Made by a program: the position numbers and the translations under genes | From: Cryptomeria japonica | Lineage: Eukaryota > Streptophyta > Pinopsida > Cupressales > Cupressaceae | Direction of reading: 5' to 3' | Assembly: GCF_030272615.1 (NCBI RefSeq) | Contig: NC_081405.1 | Span: forward strand, 474,766,008 to 474,830,007 | Length of the DNA stretch: 64,000 nt | Shown here: positions 33,264 to 44,548 of the stretch, piece by piece | Position numbering within the stretch: position 1 is the stretch's first letter | Layout of the letters: each line of letters begins with the position of its first letter | Notes under the pieces: generated by a model | The model's input: the letters and a program-made list of their open reading frames with translations, nothing else | Database searches by the model: none | What the model was told of the DNA's origin: nothing

Positions 33264-35385
33264 CTATTTACCCATTTGACATTGTTTACATATCGGATTA
33301 TAGGGCTTCATAATCTTAGGTATATCTCTAACTGCCTTAGTTGAATTGATCTTTACAATGTAATAAAAATTCACATGACACAACCTTTTATGCCATATCC
33401 AACTCTCATCAATCTGTGTAATCAAACATGTCTTCTCACTGGAATTCAAATGAAATGTTACCTTTTGTCTGTGTACCGATTGCAATCTCCAAGCCAGATC
33501 TGTTAATGATTTTGCATTTTCCATCCTTGAACTGTAATTGAAATCCCTTATCCACCAATTATCCTACACTCATAAGATTATGCCTTAAACCTTTAACATA
33601 ATAAACATTGTTAGTATTGTTCTTACCATCCAATTGTATAGTTCCTTTTCCTTTGATCATGCATGCCTTGTCATCTCCAAATGTAACTAGACCGCCATCA
33701 AATTCTTGCAAAGATAGAAACTGATGCAAAGCCCTACCCACACACCTAAGGACTAGACCAAACAAGGTTAGAATTTTAACCCCTCAAATGATCACAAGGG
33801 TCCTGCAAGAAAGGACTCCACACCTTGAATGAAACTACACACAAGTCCACTAGGCTTGGGCCTACTCAAGATGAGTAAATACCTCAATACCTACCCTACA
33901 CCATCCCATGAGACCCTTCTCCTAAGGGATTAAGATTTGGTTCATTTATGGCCATTATAAACTGGTCCAAGCATTGGTTTTGGGATTAGATCCCAATTCC
34001 TTATACCTCCTTTAGAAACCTACCCCCTAGGCTTCTAGCCCTATTTGGTGATAAAATGGATCTTAACTCCAAAATGTTCCACACACCCATACAATTTTTT
34101 TATCATTTCAAACACCCTTTTGGAATTTGTATTGACCCCAAAAATGGTTTGACCAATTTTGCAATTATAAGGTTTGATCCCTTTAGAGGCCAAGAGACCT
34201 AATAGGGGCAATTAGGCCTATTTTCCAAAGAAACTACCAACCCATGAACACAAAATGGAAAAAAAAATCTATGGTCATGTGGGGGATTGTGAGTAACCTT
34301 TAATTCCAGGGTTGCATGCCTGGAATCCACCGCTATGACATTTTATGATGGCTTTCCTAAATCTTATCCTAGGTAGTCACATAGAGATGCCTACCTGATT
34401 TTGCTCCTTTCTCCACACAACAAAGGGTCCCCTACAAAAAAAAATGAAAAATCTAAATTACAGAGGCTTATCCTATATCCCTCCAAAAGAAGAGTCTTCT
34501 AATGGAATAGAATGCAAGATAAGGCTATTTTCATCCAAAACCCTCTCCAAACCCTTAATTTTTGGGTTGTAGTCAGAAGAATGGAAGGTTCTCTCTACTT
34601 CAGAACAATTAGGACCTTAGAACACCACAAAAAAATATATATATATTATCCCTCTATCTACTCCATGGATGGTGTGATTCAAATAAATCCATACAGGTAC
34701 GTGCAACTCCTGCAAACTCAGAATTTCTGGGAAAACTGCAGTATTTTGTGTTTTGTTGCTTCACAAACTCCAATTACAACAACAAAAACCTTGGGAATAA
34801 TGTCCACAAGGATTATAAATCTCTCTAATAGTTTTCCACTAAATTTGGAGTATGTTGGAGCTATTGAAAGGCTTCTCCCAACCGTATTTCAAAAAGTTGT
34901 ACTTTTGCACTCAAAAGTTGTATTTTACAAAAGTTACAATTTTGCAATTTTGCACAAAATGTTGTCATACTTTCTAAGGTTGGAATTAACATACATGGAT
35001 AAACCAAACACTCCTAAAACATGTCTAAAATCCTATCAAACACAAAACTAAACCATCTACTACCCCTATTGACCACATTGTCCCAATTGGCTTATCAAAT
35101 TGCCTAATTGGTGACATGGGCTTACATGGTTGGGTTTATTGCATACATGAAACACAAGACACACTAAGACACTATAATGATCCCAGTCTTCATCCTTAGG
35201 GTCATTATTTGAATTTTGATGAGATGCCCCTGCACCAGAAACTTCCCTTTATCTCGAGTCATATGATGTGAACAACCACTATCAATTACCCATTCATCCT
35301 TGTCTTCAATTTTAGCAGCAAGTGCCTTCTCTTCAGGTACATTCTCTTCCAGTGCCAGATCATCTTCCTTGATATCCAAGAACAC
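33264..35385 (-). pseudogene. Cop-1 protease and integrase zinc domain, split by a solo LTR
   Basis: The minus reading starts in 35385: KEDDLALEENV, then EWVIDSGCSHHMTRDKGKF, where DSG is the aspartic protease motif. The solo LTR then interrupts. It resumes at 33716: FLSLQEFDGGLVTFGDDKA, MIKGKGTIQLDGK, YYVKGLRHNLMSVG. The GAG-pre-integrase zinc domain follows in 33524-33264: ESWIWHKRLCHVNF and CKQCQMGK, an HHCC arrangement. These domains mature the polyprotein and hold integrase structure. Stops separate the blocks. Confidence 0.87.
33722..35237 (-). mobile_element. Solo chromovirus LTR (Gypsy-1 relative) in Cop-1
   Basis: 1,516 bp. On the minus strand it starts TGGTGCAGGGGCATC and ends GGGCTTTGCATCA, flanked by GAAAC on the + strand (33717-33721 and 35238-35242). 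It aligns with the Gypsy-1 LTR in several stretches, for example GGCATCTCTATGTGACTACC, CCAGGCATGCAACCC and AGGCCTAATTGCCC. It therefore fixes the true LTR ends of this family. Its first bases stay open in the GAGA frame that Gypsy-1 pol uses. The frame 34512-35051 is not a gene. Confidence 0.88.
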
Positions 35386-35421
35386 CCATTCCTTCCCATT
35401 TCTAGAACCACTAGTAGAATC

Positions 35422-36467
35422 TTATGTCGGTTCATCATTAGAATCAGTAATGCCTTCCTCATCCGCTATGTAGCATGATTTGTCTTTGTTTTTCCTGTAC
35501 TTATACTTGTTCTGATATCTAGGGTTAGGCTTAAATGATATTCTAACTCTTTCTTCAAATATTGAATTACTTTCAGGACATCTAGATGCAAAATGACCAA
35601 TCTTATTACATGCAAAACATTTAAAAGGTGCTTTTCCTTCATACTTACTTCCTACAGGTCCTTTAGGTAATCTTCTAGCAAATAGTGCTTCAAGTTTCTC
35701 AAACTCATCATCTTCTCTCTTCATATCTTCCAATTCCTTTGCATACAAGGCTTTCCAATCTTGCTTATAGTTGCAGATGTAGATGCATGATAAGCAGATT
35801 CAGTCTTCATAGCTCGAGAAGGTCCAAATTCTTCAAGCTCAAAAGCAGATAGTTTCCCAACCAAAGTATCTATTTTGACAAATGTATTTGCCATTATTCT
35901 CAAATAATTAATAGCAGTAGCCTTCATTTTGTAAGCCAGTGGTAGGGCTCTTAGAACTTTAGAAATACTTTCATCTTCGCTCAGAGTTTGACCACAACAT
36001 TGAATTCTCATAACAATCTCATTTACCCTTTCCATGAATGCAGTAATCCTTTCATCTTCTTCCATCTTCAGATTTTCATATCTCACCTGGTAACCATCAA
36101 GTTTAGCAATCTTCAATGTAGGGTCACCTTTATTAAGAGTCTCCATCTTATCCCATACAACCTTTCTAGATGATTTGTTGGTTAATCCCACTATTTGTTG
36201 ATCAGAAAGTGTACAGAAGAGGGCTTCTCTTGCTCTACAATCATTCTCAAGCTCCTTATCCAGGTTTCCCAGAGGAGGATCGCCAGATGTTAGATTATAA
36301 GGTGTGATGCCATTCTATGTGATCTCCCAAATCTCCTTCCCAAGACATCTCAGATGAGTCTTTGTCCAAATTTTCCATACTGTGTAATTTGTTCCATCAA
36401 GCCTAGGAATATCTCTTTGAAAGATAGCTCTAGATGAACTGGATGAACTTGAATTGTTAGTCGCCAT
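35422..36467 (-). pseudogene. Cop-1 gag
   Basis: Start ATG at 36467 gives MATNNSSSSSSSRA, IFQRDIPRLDGTNYTVWK, then a TAG at 36316-36314. The UBN2-type gag core follows (KVVWDKMETLNKGDPTLKIA, VRYENLKMEEDERITAFMER, EDESISKVLRALPLAYK) in 36191-35721. After a frameshift comes the nucleocapsid, 35748-35422: LEALFARRLPKGPVGSKYEG and a CCHC knuckle CFACNKIGHFASRC. It makes the particle shell and binds RNA in the family. The knuckle is intact; the frame is not. Confidence 0.9.
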
Positions 36468-36511
36468 AGGATCTTCCTCAAGCGGTTAAGCTTTCTGCAG
36501 AGAGGACCAAT

Positions 36512-36523
36512 GCTCTGATACCA
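36512..36523 (-). promoter_or_regulatory. Cop-1 primer binding site
   Basis: The minus strand reads TGGTATCAGAGC, the exact tRNA-iMet complement, two bases inside the LTR end at 36526. Confidence 0.9.
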
Positions 36524-38319
36524 ATTATTAGATAGTTCAAATGACTGGAAGACAAATGAGAGGGGAGGGGTGGGGGGGTGAATTAGTTGTCACAGATTAC
36601 CGGAACCCAAAACATTAATACCAGAATAGCAGTTAAACCAATTAAGCATAAACAATAATCACATAATAAATACCATCCACATGACACCAATATTTGTATA
36701 GGGAAGACCCGGTAAAGGGAAAAACCACGGTGGGAAGTGTAATGCCCCACTCGGAACCCTAAAGGAAAACAACACAACTAGGCAACTAAAGGGTGAAATA
36801 ATTTTTTTTTAAAGATTAAGTGCATTAATTATAACCATTGCACATCTAATAACATAGTGGAAGTCTAACATATGATTTCCTAAGGGCTACCAGTGAAGAT
36901 TAATTCGTAGATTATATTAACACCACAGTTAATCTAATTGTCCATTTAATTAGATAAATTAAATGCTTAAATTTAAAAATACACATACATCTAAATTCCA
37001 TAATGAAGAAATGAAAGTACTCCAATGTATCCAATTTCCATAAAATAATTTAACATAAGACCAAAGCAACTGAAATAACATACATTCCACTGACATACTA
37101 TTACAATATCCATAAATACATGGCTTCCAATAATGCCACAGATTACAAAGTTTACAATATCAAGGTTACATAAAAGTTTGATACAATGACCACAAGGTCT
37201 CAACTGAACAATGATCTCGAACAAGAGTTGGTACATGAACCATGAACCAAGAAACACTAGCAAAGCCTTTCCTTGCCTAAATATACCATCTAGAACATCC
37301 GATGGGAAGTGGCACTACCACCCGACCATGTGATCCCTAAATGGAACCACCCCACCGTGCTAGGAGATAATAGAAAACCCTCAAGCAAGCAAAGTAAGAC
37401 AAGTACGAAAGGACTACAAGACTCTGCAAACATCCATGTAACTCAACTCACAAAACACTAGTGACTCTAAGGAGAGAGTGTCATCACATAGCTTAAGATG
37501 GATACCATGGTACAACCTCCATAGGTCCCGGCCCCCATCCTGGGTTATCCTGGTAACCTCTCCCGAGCCTTCAGTTCCAACTAAGTCTCATGCGGACCCT
37601 ACCAATCCTTTCGTGAAGACAAGGTGGTAAGTTTGCCATTCCAGGCCTTCTCGCTACATTATGAGCCTTCTACTACCACTCACCTATGCACGAGGTACAT
37701 TATCTTAATTAATATTTATTCTACCCACCCCCTAATCAATGATTAGGTTATCACTTTTTAACTGACTTTCGATGGGTTATCCTATCATCCACTTTGGGCA
37801 CGGCCCCCGCTCGAAAGCCACTCTCTCTCATAGGACATTGACATGAAAGGTCTCTCTACGAGAACTCTATGGTGAAACAAACAACCATAACTAATCTTGA
37901 CAAAGCACAGGTGAAGGATACACGATCACTAACCCAAGATTGACCATTTGGACATACACACACAATGGCTCACATCAATAAGGTTATAGAGCAACACCTG
38001 ACCAAGGAGATATAACAACATAGGAAACAATGACAACTCAATCGGAATTGCAATGAAATTAAGCTTGATTGAAAACATCATTTACACAAGATCCTAATAC
38101 AGGCAATCTTTTCTTAAAACAACCAAAAGCATAAATAACTTGCAATTAAAGATTTTTTAGACAATAAGAATTACAACTATATTAAATAAATCAATTTTGT
38201 CATTTGTCCAATAAGTTAAATAAAATCTCATAGAAATTGCTCTCCTAATGTATTTCCAACATAATTATCAATTCTAAAAATTATAAGCTTTTCTAAAAAT
38301 ATCCAAACTATAAATTGAT

Positions 38320-38428
38320 TATATATATATATATATAAAATATAATTGTATGCATACCTATATATACATTGTATATATATAATATACTTATAATTATATT
38401 ACAAATATATATATATATATATATATAT
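38320..38428. repeat. AT dinucleotide microsatellites
   Basis: (AT)n at about 38320-38337 and 38405-38428, with an interrupted TATA-rich stretch between, inside LL2. The frame 38369-38551 comes from this. Confidence 0.9.
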
Positions 38429-38508
38429 CAACTCATAAATAATATTAAAATAATAATACGAAATACCCTAGGGAAGAGCACATGTAGTATTGTCAGGCCG
38501 TCGTGCAT

Positions 38509-38600
38509 GGTAGCTCGTGCTACCCACAGTAGCCCATGCTACCGCTGGTAGTACGTACTACTGCCAGTAGCAGGTGCTACTGCTCGGTAGCACTGCTACC
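38509..38600. repeat. Hairpin array in LL2
   Basis: Successive perfect inverted repeats: GGTAGCtcgtGCTACC (38509-38524), GTAGTACGTACTAC (38548-38561), CAGTAGCAggTGCTACTG (38565-38582) and GGTAGCAcTGCTACC (38586-38600). It is the counterpart of 12741-12835 but arranged differently. Confidence 0.93.
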
Positions 38601-41149
38601 TATTTTTTTTTAATTAATTAATTTTTTTTTTTAAATTTATTTCCTTTGCCCAATACAATGATAAAATAAATAAATTTCCAATACCAATATTATTTAATTT
38701 TTTTTTTCTTTGATTTAAAATTTAAGTAAATTAATTTTTTCAAGATTTAATTAACCCAAATTTAATTTATAATTAAATTTATAATAAACCATTTCACAGA
38801 GATTCCATTATTAAACAAACTGCCATAGCCAAAATCTTAAAACAAAATCAAACAAGAGGGTATGATTTCTCTGGTAAACCCCATTCCTCCCAATTCTTGA
38901 AATTTTCATACACAATACAAATCTTGACAAATTTTCCATAAACTAGAATTATCTTCAGGAATGGATTTAACCAAAATCAAGAAATAATCAGACAGGATTT
39001 CAAATTTGACAAACATCTTAATACACACATCATTCAGAGAGATAGAAGAATAGAAATATTTTCTTAAAACAAAATCAAAAGAAGCCACCCAACCTGGTAT
39101 AGCTTTCCTGGAAGAATTTTGTAGAAGAGCCCTAATCTTTCCAATAAATTTCTTCACCTAAATTCCTGACCTGTTTCCTGTGTATCCTAAAATAATGACC
39201 TATTCCTCTTTTTAAACTAAAATTCTAGGTTGAATAATTTTTTCTCCAAAAATCTAAATTAAGAATAAAAATAATTTTATTTTCTTTTCTAATTTTGTAA
39301 CAAAAGATAACCCAACATGCAATAATTAAAAATCATTATTCCTTCTTTTCTTTTCTCATGCAAATTAATTAATTTTCCAAATAAAGAATTAAAGAAATGC
39401 TTTAATTCTAATTAATTCTTTTATTCATTTATTTATTTATTCATTTATTCTTTTATTCATTTATAATATCATGCAGCTTGCAACTTAATTTAATAATTTC
39501 TTTTAATTAACTAAATTTATAATCTCAATGCATAATCAATTCAACTATGAGATAATTCCATAAACTTAATTAATTAATAAATTAAATCCACCAAAACACA
39601 CACAACATAACAAAGCTTAAGCAAATACTCATAAAAAGATCAAACAACAAAATACGAAGGCCGAACAAACTGACTGGATGACCAACTGACAACACTCACA
39701 TGAGTGTAATTGAGTAAAATAGGGTCAACTACTATCTCCTCCACTTCCATCGAAAAATATAAGGCATGCTCAGACCTCTGAAGCCAGGTGGAGACGATAC
39801 CCCATACCTACCCAGTACTTGTACCTGCAATATCCTGCAACACTAAACCACACATGCATATACAATATAGAAAACACGGTATACACACCGATGAAGGAGA
39901 ATCGCGACGTTCCCTGTCTCACTGAAATGAGTTAAGGAAAATCGTCCCCTTGCATCCAATACACTCGCAAACACGCAACATATAATTTCACATTGCATAA
40001 ATAAAGTAAAATGTCAGTACATAGCAATAATCCATAAAATACCATAAATCACAAGTACTGAAATACTGTAAATAATTTATCCATCTCATATCCAGATAAA
40101 GCATGAAATAATGTCATAAAAATCTAAATAACACATCATGGTAATGTATCCACTGAAAATAAACAATAATAAAGTATGAGTCTAATGAGTTCAAACAAGT
40201 AGGGGTACTATAGAAAGCCTACCCATAGTCAGATAATACTTCTGCAATAAGTATTTGAATTACAATTGAGGGGCCTACACTTGCAGGAAGGCCAACATCC
40301 TAGAGCACACTGCTCATCACAAAAGGAGTCTCACTAACTACATAGAAATCTAGACTACAATCCAGAGAAGTGTTGAACTGCAAAAGATAGCATCTCCTAT
40401 GCTTGAGTACAATTTTGGTTAAGCTCAATACCAGAGTACTAAATCCTCTTACATAAACCCAATTCAATCTCCAATGATTGACCAAATCCTCCACCTAAAT
40501 GATATTACATTATTCGCACATTACATCCCTTGACCATGACTATGATCTCTACTATATATGATCTATAATGAGATCTTACATCTATATATACAAACCCTCA
40601 ACCATAAACAACAGATAATAAACCAATAACATAATTACAATCCATGTCGGCCTTAGACCAAACAAATAATATCCAACACATAAGTCATCCTGGAAACACA
40701 TCGAGAGGTCCAATCCACACGCTTCATTAAAGTCGCTCCATAACCTAGACCAACCGGGACCCAGTATAGGTCCACACGCTACAACAATTATCTCAATCCA
40801 CCAAGTCTCAAACATGATCACCAACAACATCTTGAAACTCCACCATAAGTTGCACCAACACCACTTATGCAATTCATCAAAGATATTCATCAAAAGCTTT
40901 GTCGGTGAAACCCTCATCAAAACCAGAAACCAAGCTTCTAAAAAAATAGGATAGCATCCGATCACTAGACCAAAATGAACTTACTAATCATGAACAAGAG
41001 TATCATGAACAAGCCAATTCCATCACCAAACTATACCGGATCCTACCGGATCATGCCAGATCCAAATCAAACAGAAACTGCTCAGCCTACCGAGACCAGA
41101 AGGGTGTCAATAAAGCATCCAAACAGCTAGTGTTGGCATCAATGACAAA

Positions 41150-41931
41150 GGTGATATGCACCTGGTTAAGAGTGTAAATGATAATGCTCACAACTTCTCT
41201 CCAATAGACATGTGGAAAATTTCCTTCTAACATCATTGTCCTGACAATTTCCTAGATGGTTACATTCTTCCTTTTTACAACTCCATTTTGTTGAGGGGTT
41301 ATCGGAGCAGACAACTATCTTCTTATCACATGTTCTTGTCAGAATTCATTGAACTCACCAAAAGTGAATTCACCACCTCTGTCAAATCTTGACACTTAAA
41401 CTTCAATCGTATCTCCATATCAACCATAGCCTTGAAAATATTGAACTTATCTAGAGCTTCAGACTTCTTCGTCAAAAAAATAACCCACATTATCCTAGAA
41501 TAGTCATCAATCAGCAACATGAAATATATGTCGCCTTGCAAGCTTCTAACTCTAGAAGGACCACACAAATCAGTATGCAGAAGATCCAATAATCCATTTG
41601 AGTAATACTTCTTACTCTTGAAAGAAACTCTGGTTTATTTTCCTAACTGACATTCCTTGCACATAATGTTAGCAAGTTTCATCAACTTAGGAAGATCTCT
41701 CACAACCTGAGTAGAACTTATCTTAACAATGTTATCAAAATTCACATGACACATTCTTCTATGCCAGAACAAACTTTCATCAACCTGAGCAATCAAACAT
41801 CTTTCACCAGCACTATTTAAATGAAATATGTTGTCTTTAGTCTTTGTACCTAATGCAATCTCAATTCTAGAGCTACCCAAGATTCTACACTTGCCATTCT
41901 TGAATTGAAAATCATAACCCTTATTAACCAT
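41150..41931 (-). pseudogene. Cop-2 integrase (truncated) with zinc domain
   Basis: 41931-41635: MVNKGYDFQFKNGKCRILG, ESLFWHRRMCHVNFDNIVKI, CKECQLGK, the HHCC zinc domain. 41589-41326: LLHTDLCGPSRVRSLQGD, MLLIDDYSRIMWVIFL, EALDKFNIFKAMV, then a frameshift. In the other frame the core ends with NGVVKRKN (Glu to Lys near the catalytic Glu context), then EGNFPHVYWREVVSIIIYTL. Coding breaks off at 41150. The zinc domain is intact. Confidence 0.85.
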
Positions 41932-43221
41932 CTATCCAACACTCAATAGATTATGATTTATACCTTCTACATACAAGACATCATTAATATTGTGCTTACC
42001 ATCAAGATAAATGGAACCTCTACCACAGATTATACCAGCTTTATCATCACCAAACTTTACAATGCCACCTTCATACTTTTTCATACTCACAAAATTACTC
42101 TTATCATCTGTCATATGATGAGAGCATCCATTGTCAATCACCCATTCATATTTCTCTTCAACTTGTGCAGCCAAATCTCTTTCCACATTCATGCAACTAG
42201 CAGAATCCGTAGGCATTGGATCATCTTCCTTGATAGCAATAAACACCCATTCATTATCACTTGCATCTCCTTTATCAGATTCATCATCTGTCACACCTTC
42301 ATCAAAATAATAATAACATCTCTTCCAAAATTTAAGCTTGTAAGGTTTCTTAGGAACTCTTTCCAGACACCTTGAGGTAAAATGACCTATCTTATTGCAA
42401 GAAAAATATTTAACAAACAATTTTCCTTCATACTTACCAACTCCTTTGGGCAATCTCTTAGCAATAAGGACCTTAAGCTCCTCAAGATCTTTCTCCTCTT
42501 CTTCAATTTCCTTCCTTTCCTTCTCATATCTTCACATCTACCTCGAAGAACTTTCTCTCGGATCCTATCTCTACTCGTCTTTTCTGGAAATAGTAGCTTT
42601 GAATGTAGATTCTACCTTAGGAAGAGAATCATCAAAGTCACTTATCTCAAAGGTTGAAAGCTTACCAATAAATATGTCCCTGGTTACATCTATCACAATT
42701 CTGATCTCCTCAATAGCAACAACTTTATGCTTGTAAGATGTAGGTAAAGATCTGAGCACTTTAGCAACAATCTCTAATTCTTCCAACTTTCCATCGACAC
42801 ATCTAATATTGCACACAAGATCATTCACCTTCTGCATGTAAGAAGTGATGTTCTCATCTTTGCCCATCCTCAACATCTCATATTTTCCCTTTAGGCTCTC
42901 TAACTTGGTAATCTTCATGTAACTATCACCTTCATACAAATTTTCCAACTTCTTCTAGACCTCACGAGTAGTCTGCAATTCCATAAAATTTGTCATCTTA
43001 AAGTCAATCAAAGCACTCAACAATGCTTCCTTAGCCCTAATATTGTAGTCAACATTTTTTATCTCATCTGGAGTTCAAGGATCATTTGCAGTAATGGTAT
43101 ACTCATTTTTAGTAATATCCCAGTAAGGTTCGCCAATGCATCTCAGATGGCACTCGATGCAATTCTTCCAATGAGAGTAATTAGTACCATCAAATCTTAG
43201 ACTGTCCTTATAAGTCGTCAT
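41932..43221 (-). pseudogene. Cop-2 gag and protease
   Basis: Start ATG 43221: MTTYKDSLRFDGTNYSHWK, a gag start like other plant copia elements, with stops, then 42948-42571 (MENLYEGDSYMKI, KVNDLVCNIRCVDGK, EEIRIVIDVTRD). The nucleocapsid in 42453-41932 starts MPKGVGKYEGK and has YFSCNKIGHFTSRC, where the first Cys of the CCHC knuckle is Tyr. The protease follows in the same frame: YEWVIDNGCSHHMTDDKSNF, with DNG replacing the DSG motif, then IVKFGDDKAGIICGRGSI and HNINDVLYVEGINHNLLSVG. Loss of both key positions plus frameshifts make it non-functional. Confidence 0.87.
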
Positions 43222-43260
43222 CCAGGATCACCTCAAGTAGTTAAGCTTGTTCGGAGGAAC

Positions 43261-43274
43261 CTTCTTTGATACTA
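43261..43274 (-). promoter_or_regulatory. Cop-2 primer binding site (diverged)
   Basis: The minus strand reads TTAGTATCAAAGAAGG, similar to TTGGTATCAGAGCAGG. It is placed between LTR and gag. Confidence 0.6.
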
Positions 43275-43276
43275 AT

Positions 43277-44548
43277 TGATGTAAATAGGGAAGACAACAG
43301 AGACGGGGGGAGTGAATCAGTTGTCACAAGAATTCACTCAACTTAAACTTATTCTCAGATCTAATATCCAAACATGAAAGCATAGATCAACAGCACAACA
43401 TAAACACACATAACACCAAGATTTTTGACGTGGAAAACCCGGTCAAGGGAAAAACCATGGTTGGTATAGTCTGTTAGAAGTATTACAATGGGGAATGCAC
43501 ATGCATTCAAGCACACTACCTAGAGCTCATTGCTCAAAACAAGAAGGGTCACTGCCAAAAGAGAGAGGCTCACTACCTACAATAATCATGGATTACATCC
43601 AGAAATCATGAACTAAGAAATAGAATCTCCTTAATGCCCCTTTTTGCCCCATTCAAGCACAAAAAAACTTTCTTCTTCACACTCCTTCTCTGCCTTCAAA
43701 TATGTATATATTTAGTGCACATACACACTCTCTTATTCACACGCCTCTACCACACCGAATATAAAGATTATAACAATTATTTATACATGACATCAACCTT
43801 GGAGAAATCATCAAGGTCGGCTCAACACTCACCACCTATTTACAAAAATACAACTATACTCAACACAAAATAACATGCGGACCAAGCAATGTCAGTCAAG
43901 ACATAGCACAAACCCAAATTTTTCCCCTCGAACATGCTACATCTCCAAAAATTATGCCTCAAACATCTGCAACATGCTACAAGTATCTAGTTGGCGAAGA
44001 ACATGAAGAACATCAATATACCAGAGAAAAACATCAATTATAAACACAACGATAAATGCAGACCACCAAAATAGAAGGCACACAATCCAAAAACATCTCC
44101 ACCAACACAAATTACTAGAATCATCAACATATTCATACCGAACCTCGGGAACACTAACTGCAATGACTATCAACTTGGAAAAATCACTTGCAAACCTCTA
44201 AACCGCAAACCACTTGAATTAAGGACACAAAAAAATGTTCCAAACATTCCTCCAAATCCGCAGATCAAGATATTACAATGCATATCAAAATATTGTCACT
44301 CCATTACCACTGAACAATTGAAAAATCAACCACAACCCTAATACCAATAACTCAATCAAATCTTCATGTGAACCTTTGATAATTGAATTGAATCAACTAC
44401 AGACAACCATCTACAAACCCTTTAATCTGCAAGCTCTGATCTTCATCATACTAAACAAACTAACTCACTGAGCTATGCTACATCACTATCTTAGATAGAG
44501 AAATATGTTGATATCAATGACACCACATCTCTCAAATATGTTGATTCA
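43277..44548 (-). repeat. Cop-2 5' LTR
   Basis: The inner end (+ strand TGATGTAAATAGGG) is clear. It contains the U5 motif (minus GGTTTTTCCC...GGGTTTTCCACGT, near 43428-43460) and a diverged GAGCTCTAGG block near 43493-43539. The outer end near 44548 (minus TGAATCAACATATTTG) is a guess from the spacing to the GTCATTGAT motif. Frames at 43634-43873 and 43952-44173 are chance. Confidence 0.6.

Larger units (their letters stand above)
36738..40212 (-). mobile_element. LL2: 3.5-kb solo LTR, minus orientation, in the Cop-1 5' LTR
   Basis: The + strand reads TGTAATGCCCC...GGGGTACTATA, flanked by GGAAG (36733-36737) and GAAAG (40213-40217), a one-mismatch duplication. Removing it restores the LTR order GGTGG(G/A)AAG...CCTACCC. 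It is homologous to LL1 in reverse: GTATATGCATG, the GCAGGATATTGCAGGTACAA stretch and the hairpin array. No coding frame. It contains GC-richer stretches near 37500-37700 and AT microsatellites. Confidence 0.78.
20047..41149 (-). mobile_element. Cop-1: minus-strand Ty1/copia element with three nested insertions
   Basis: Read leftwards: 5' LTR (41149-36526), primer site, gag, protease, integrase, RT, RNase H, polypurine tract, 3' LTR (21252-20047). Net length is about 7 kb after removing element A, the chromovirus solo LTR and LL2. The 5' LTR lacks about its first 50 bp where it meets Cop-2, so the outer target duplication cannot be tested. Motifs ([31 protein letters not shown]) resemble the SIRE/Maximus lineage. 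Stops occur throughout. Confidence 0.88.
36526..41149 (-). repeat. Cop-1 5' LTR, interrupted by LL2 and truncated at its start
   Basis: 36526-36737 and 40213-41149 align with the 3' LTR. Homology ends near TTGGCATCAATGAC (41134-41147), so about 50 bp of the LTR start are missing at the junction with Cop-2. U5 motif near 36710-36732; block with GTGTGCTCTAGG near 40262-40314. Frames at 40300-40494 and 40582-40965 are chance frames. Confidence 0.85.
41150..44548 (-). mobile_element. Cop-2: 5' half of a minus-strand copia element
   Basis: From right to left: 5' LTR (44548-43277), primer site, gag, protease, zinc domain, integrase. It stops abruptly at 41150 inside the integrase, after NQVHI. RT, RNase H and the 3' LTR are absent. 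The Cop-1 LTR begins at that point. Confidence 0.82.

Noticed and set aside
34512-35051. 179-codon plus-strand frame
   Set aside because: It lies wholly inside the minus-strand solo chromovirus LTR, which is bounded by a target duplication. No motif, and LTR homology explains the sequence.
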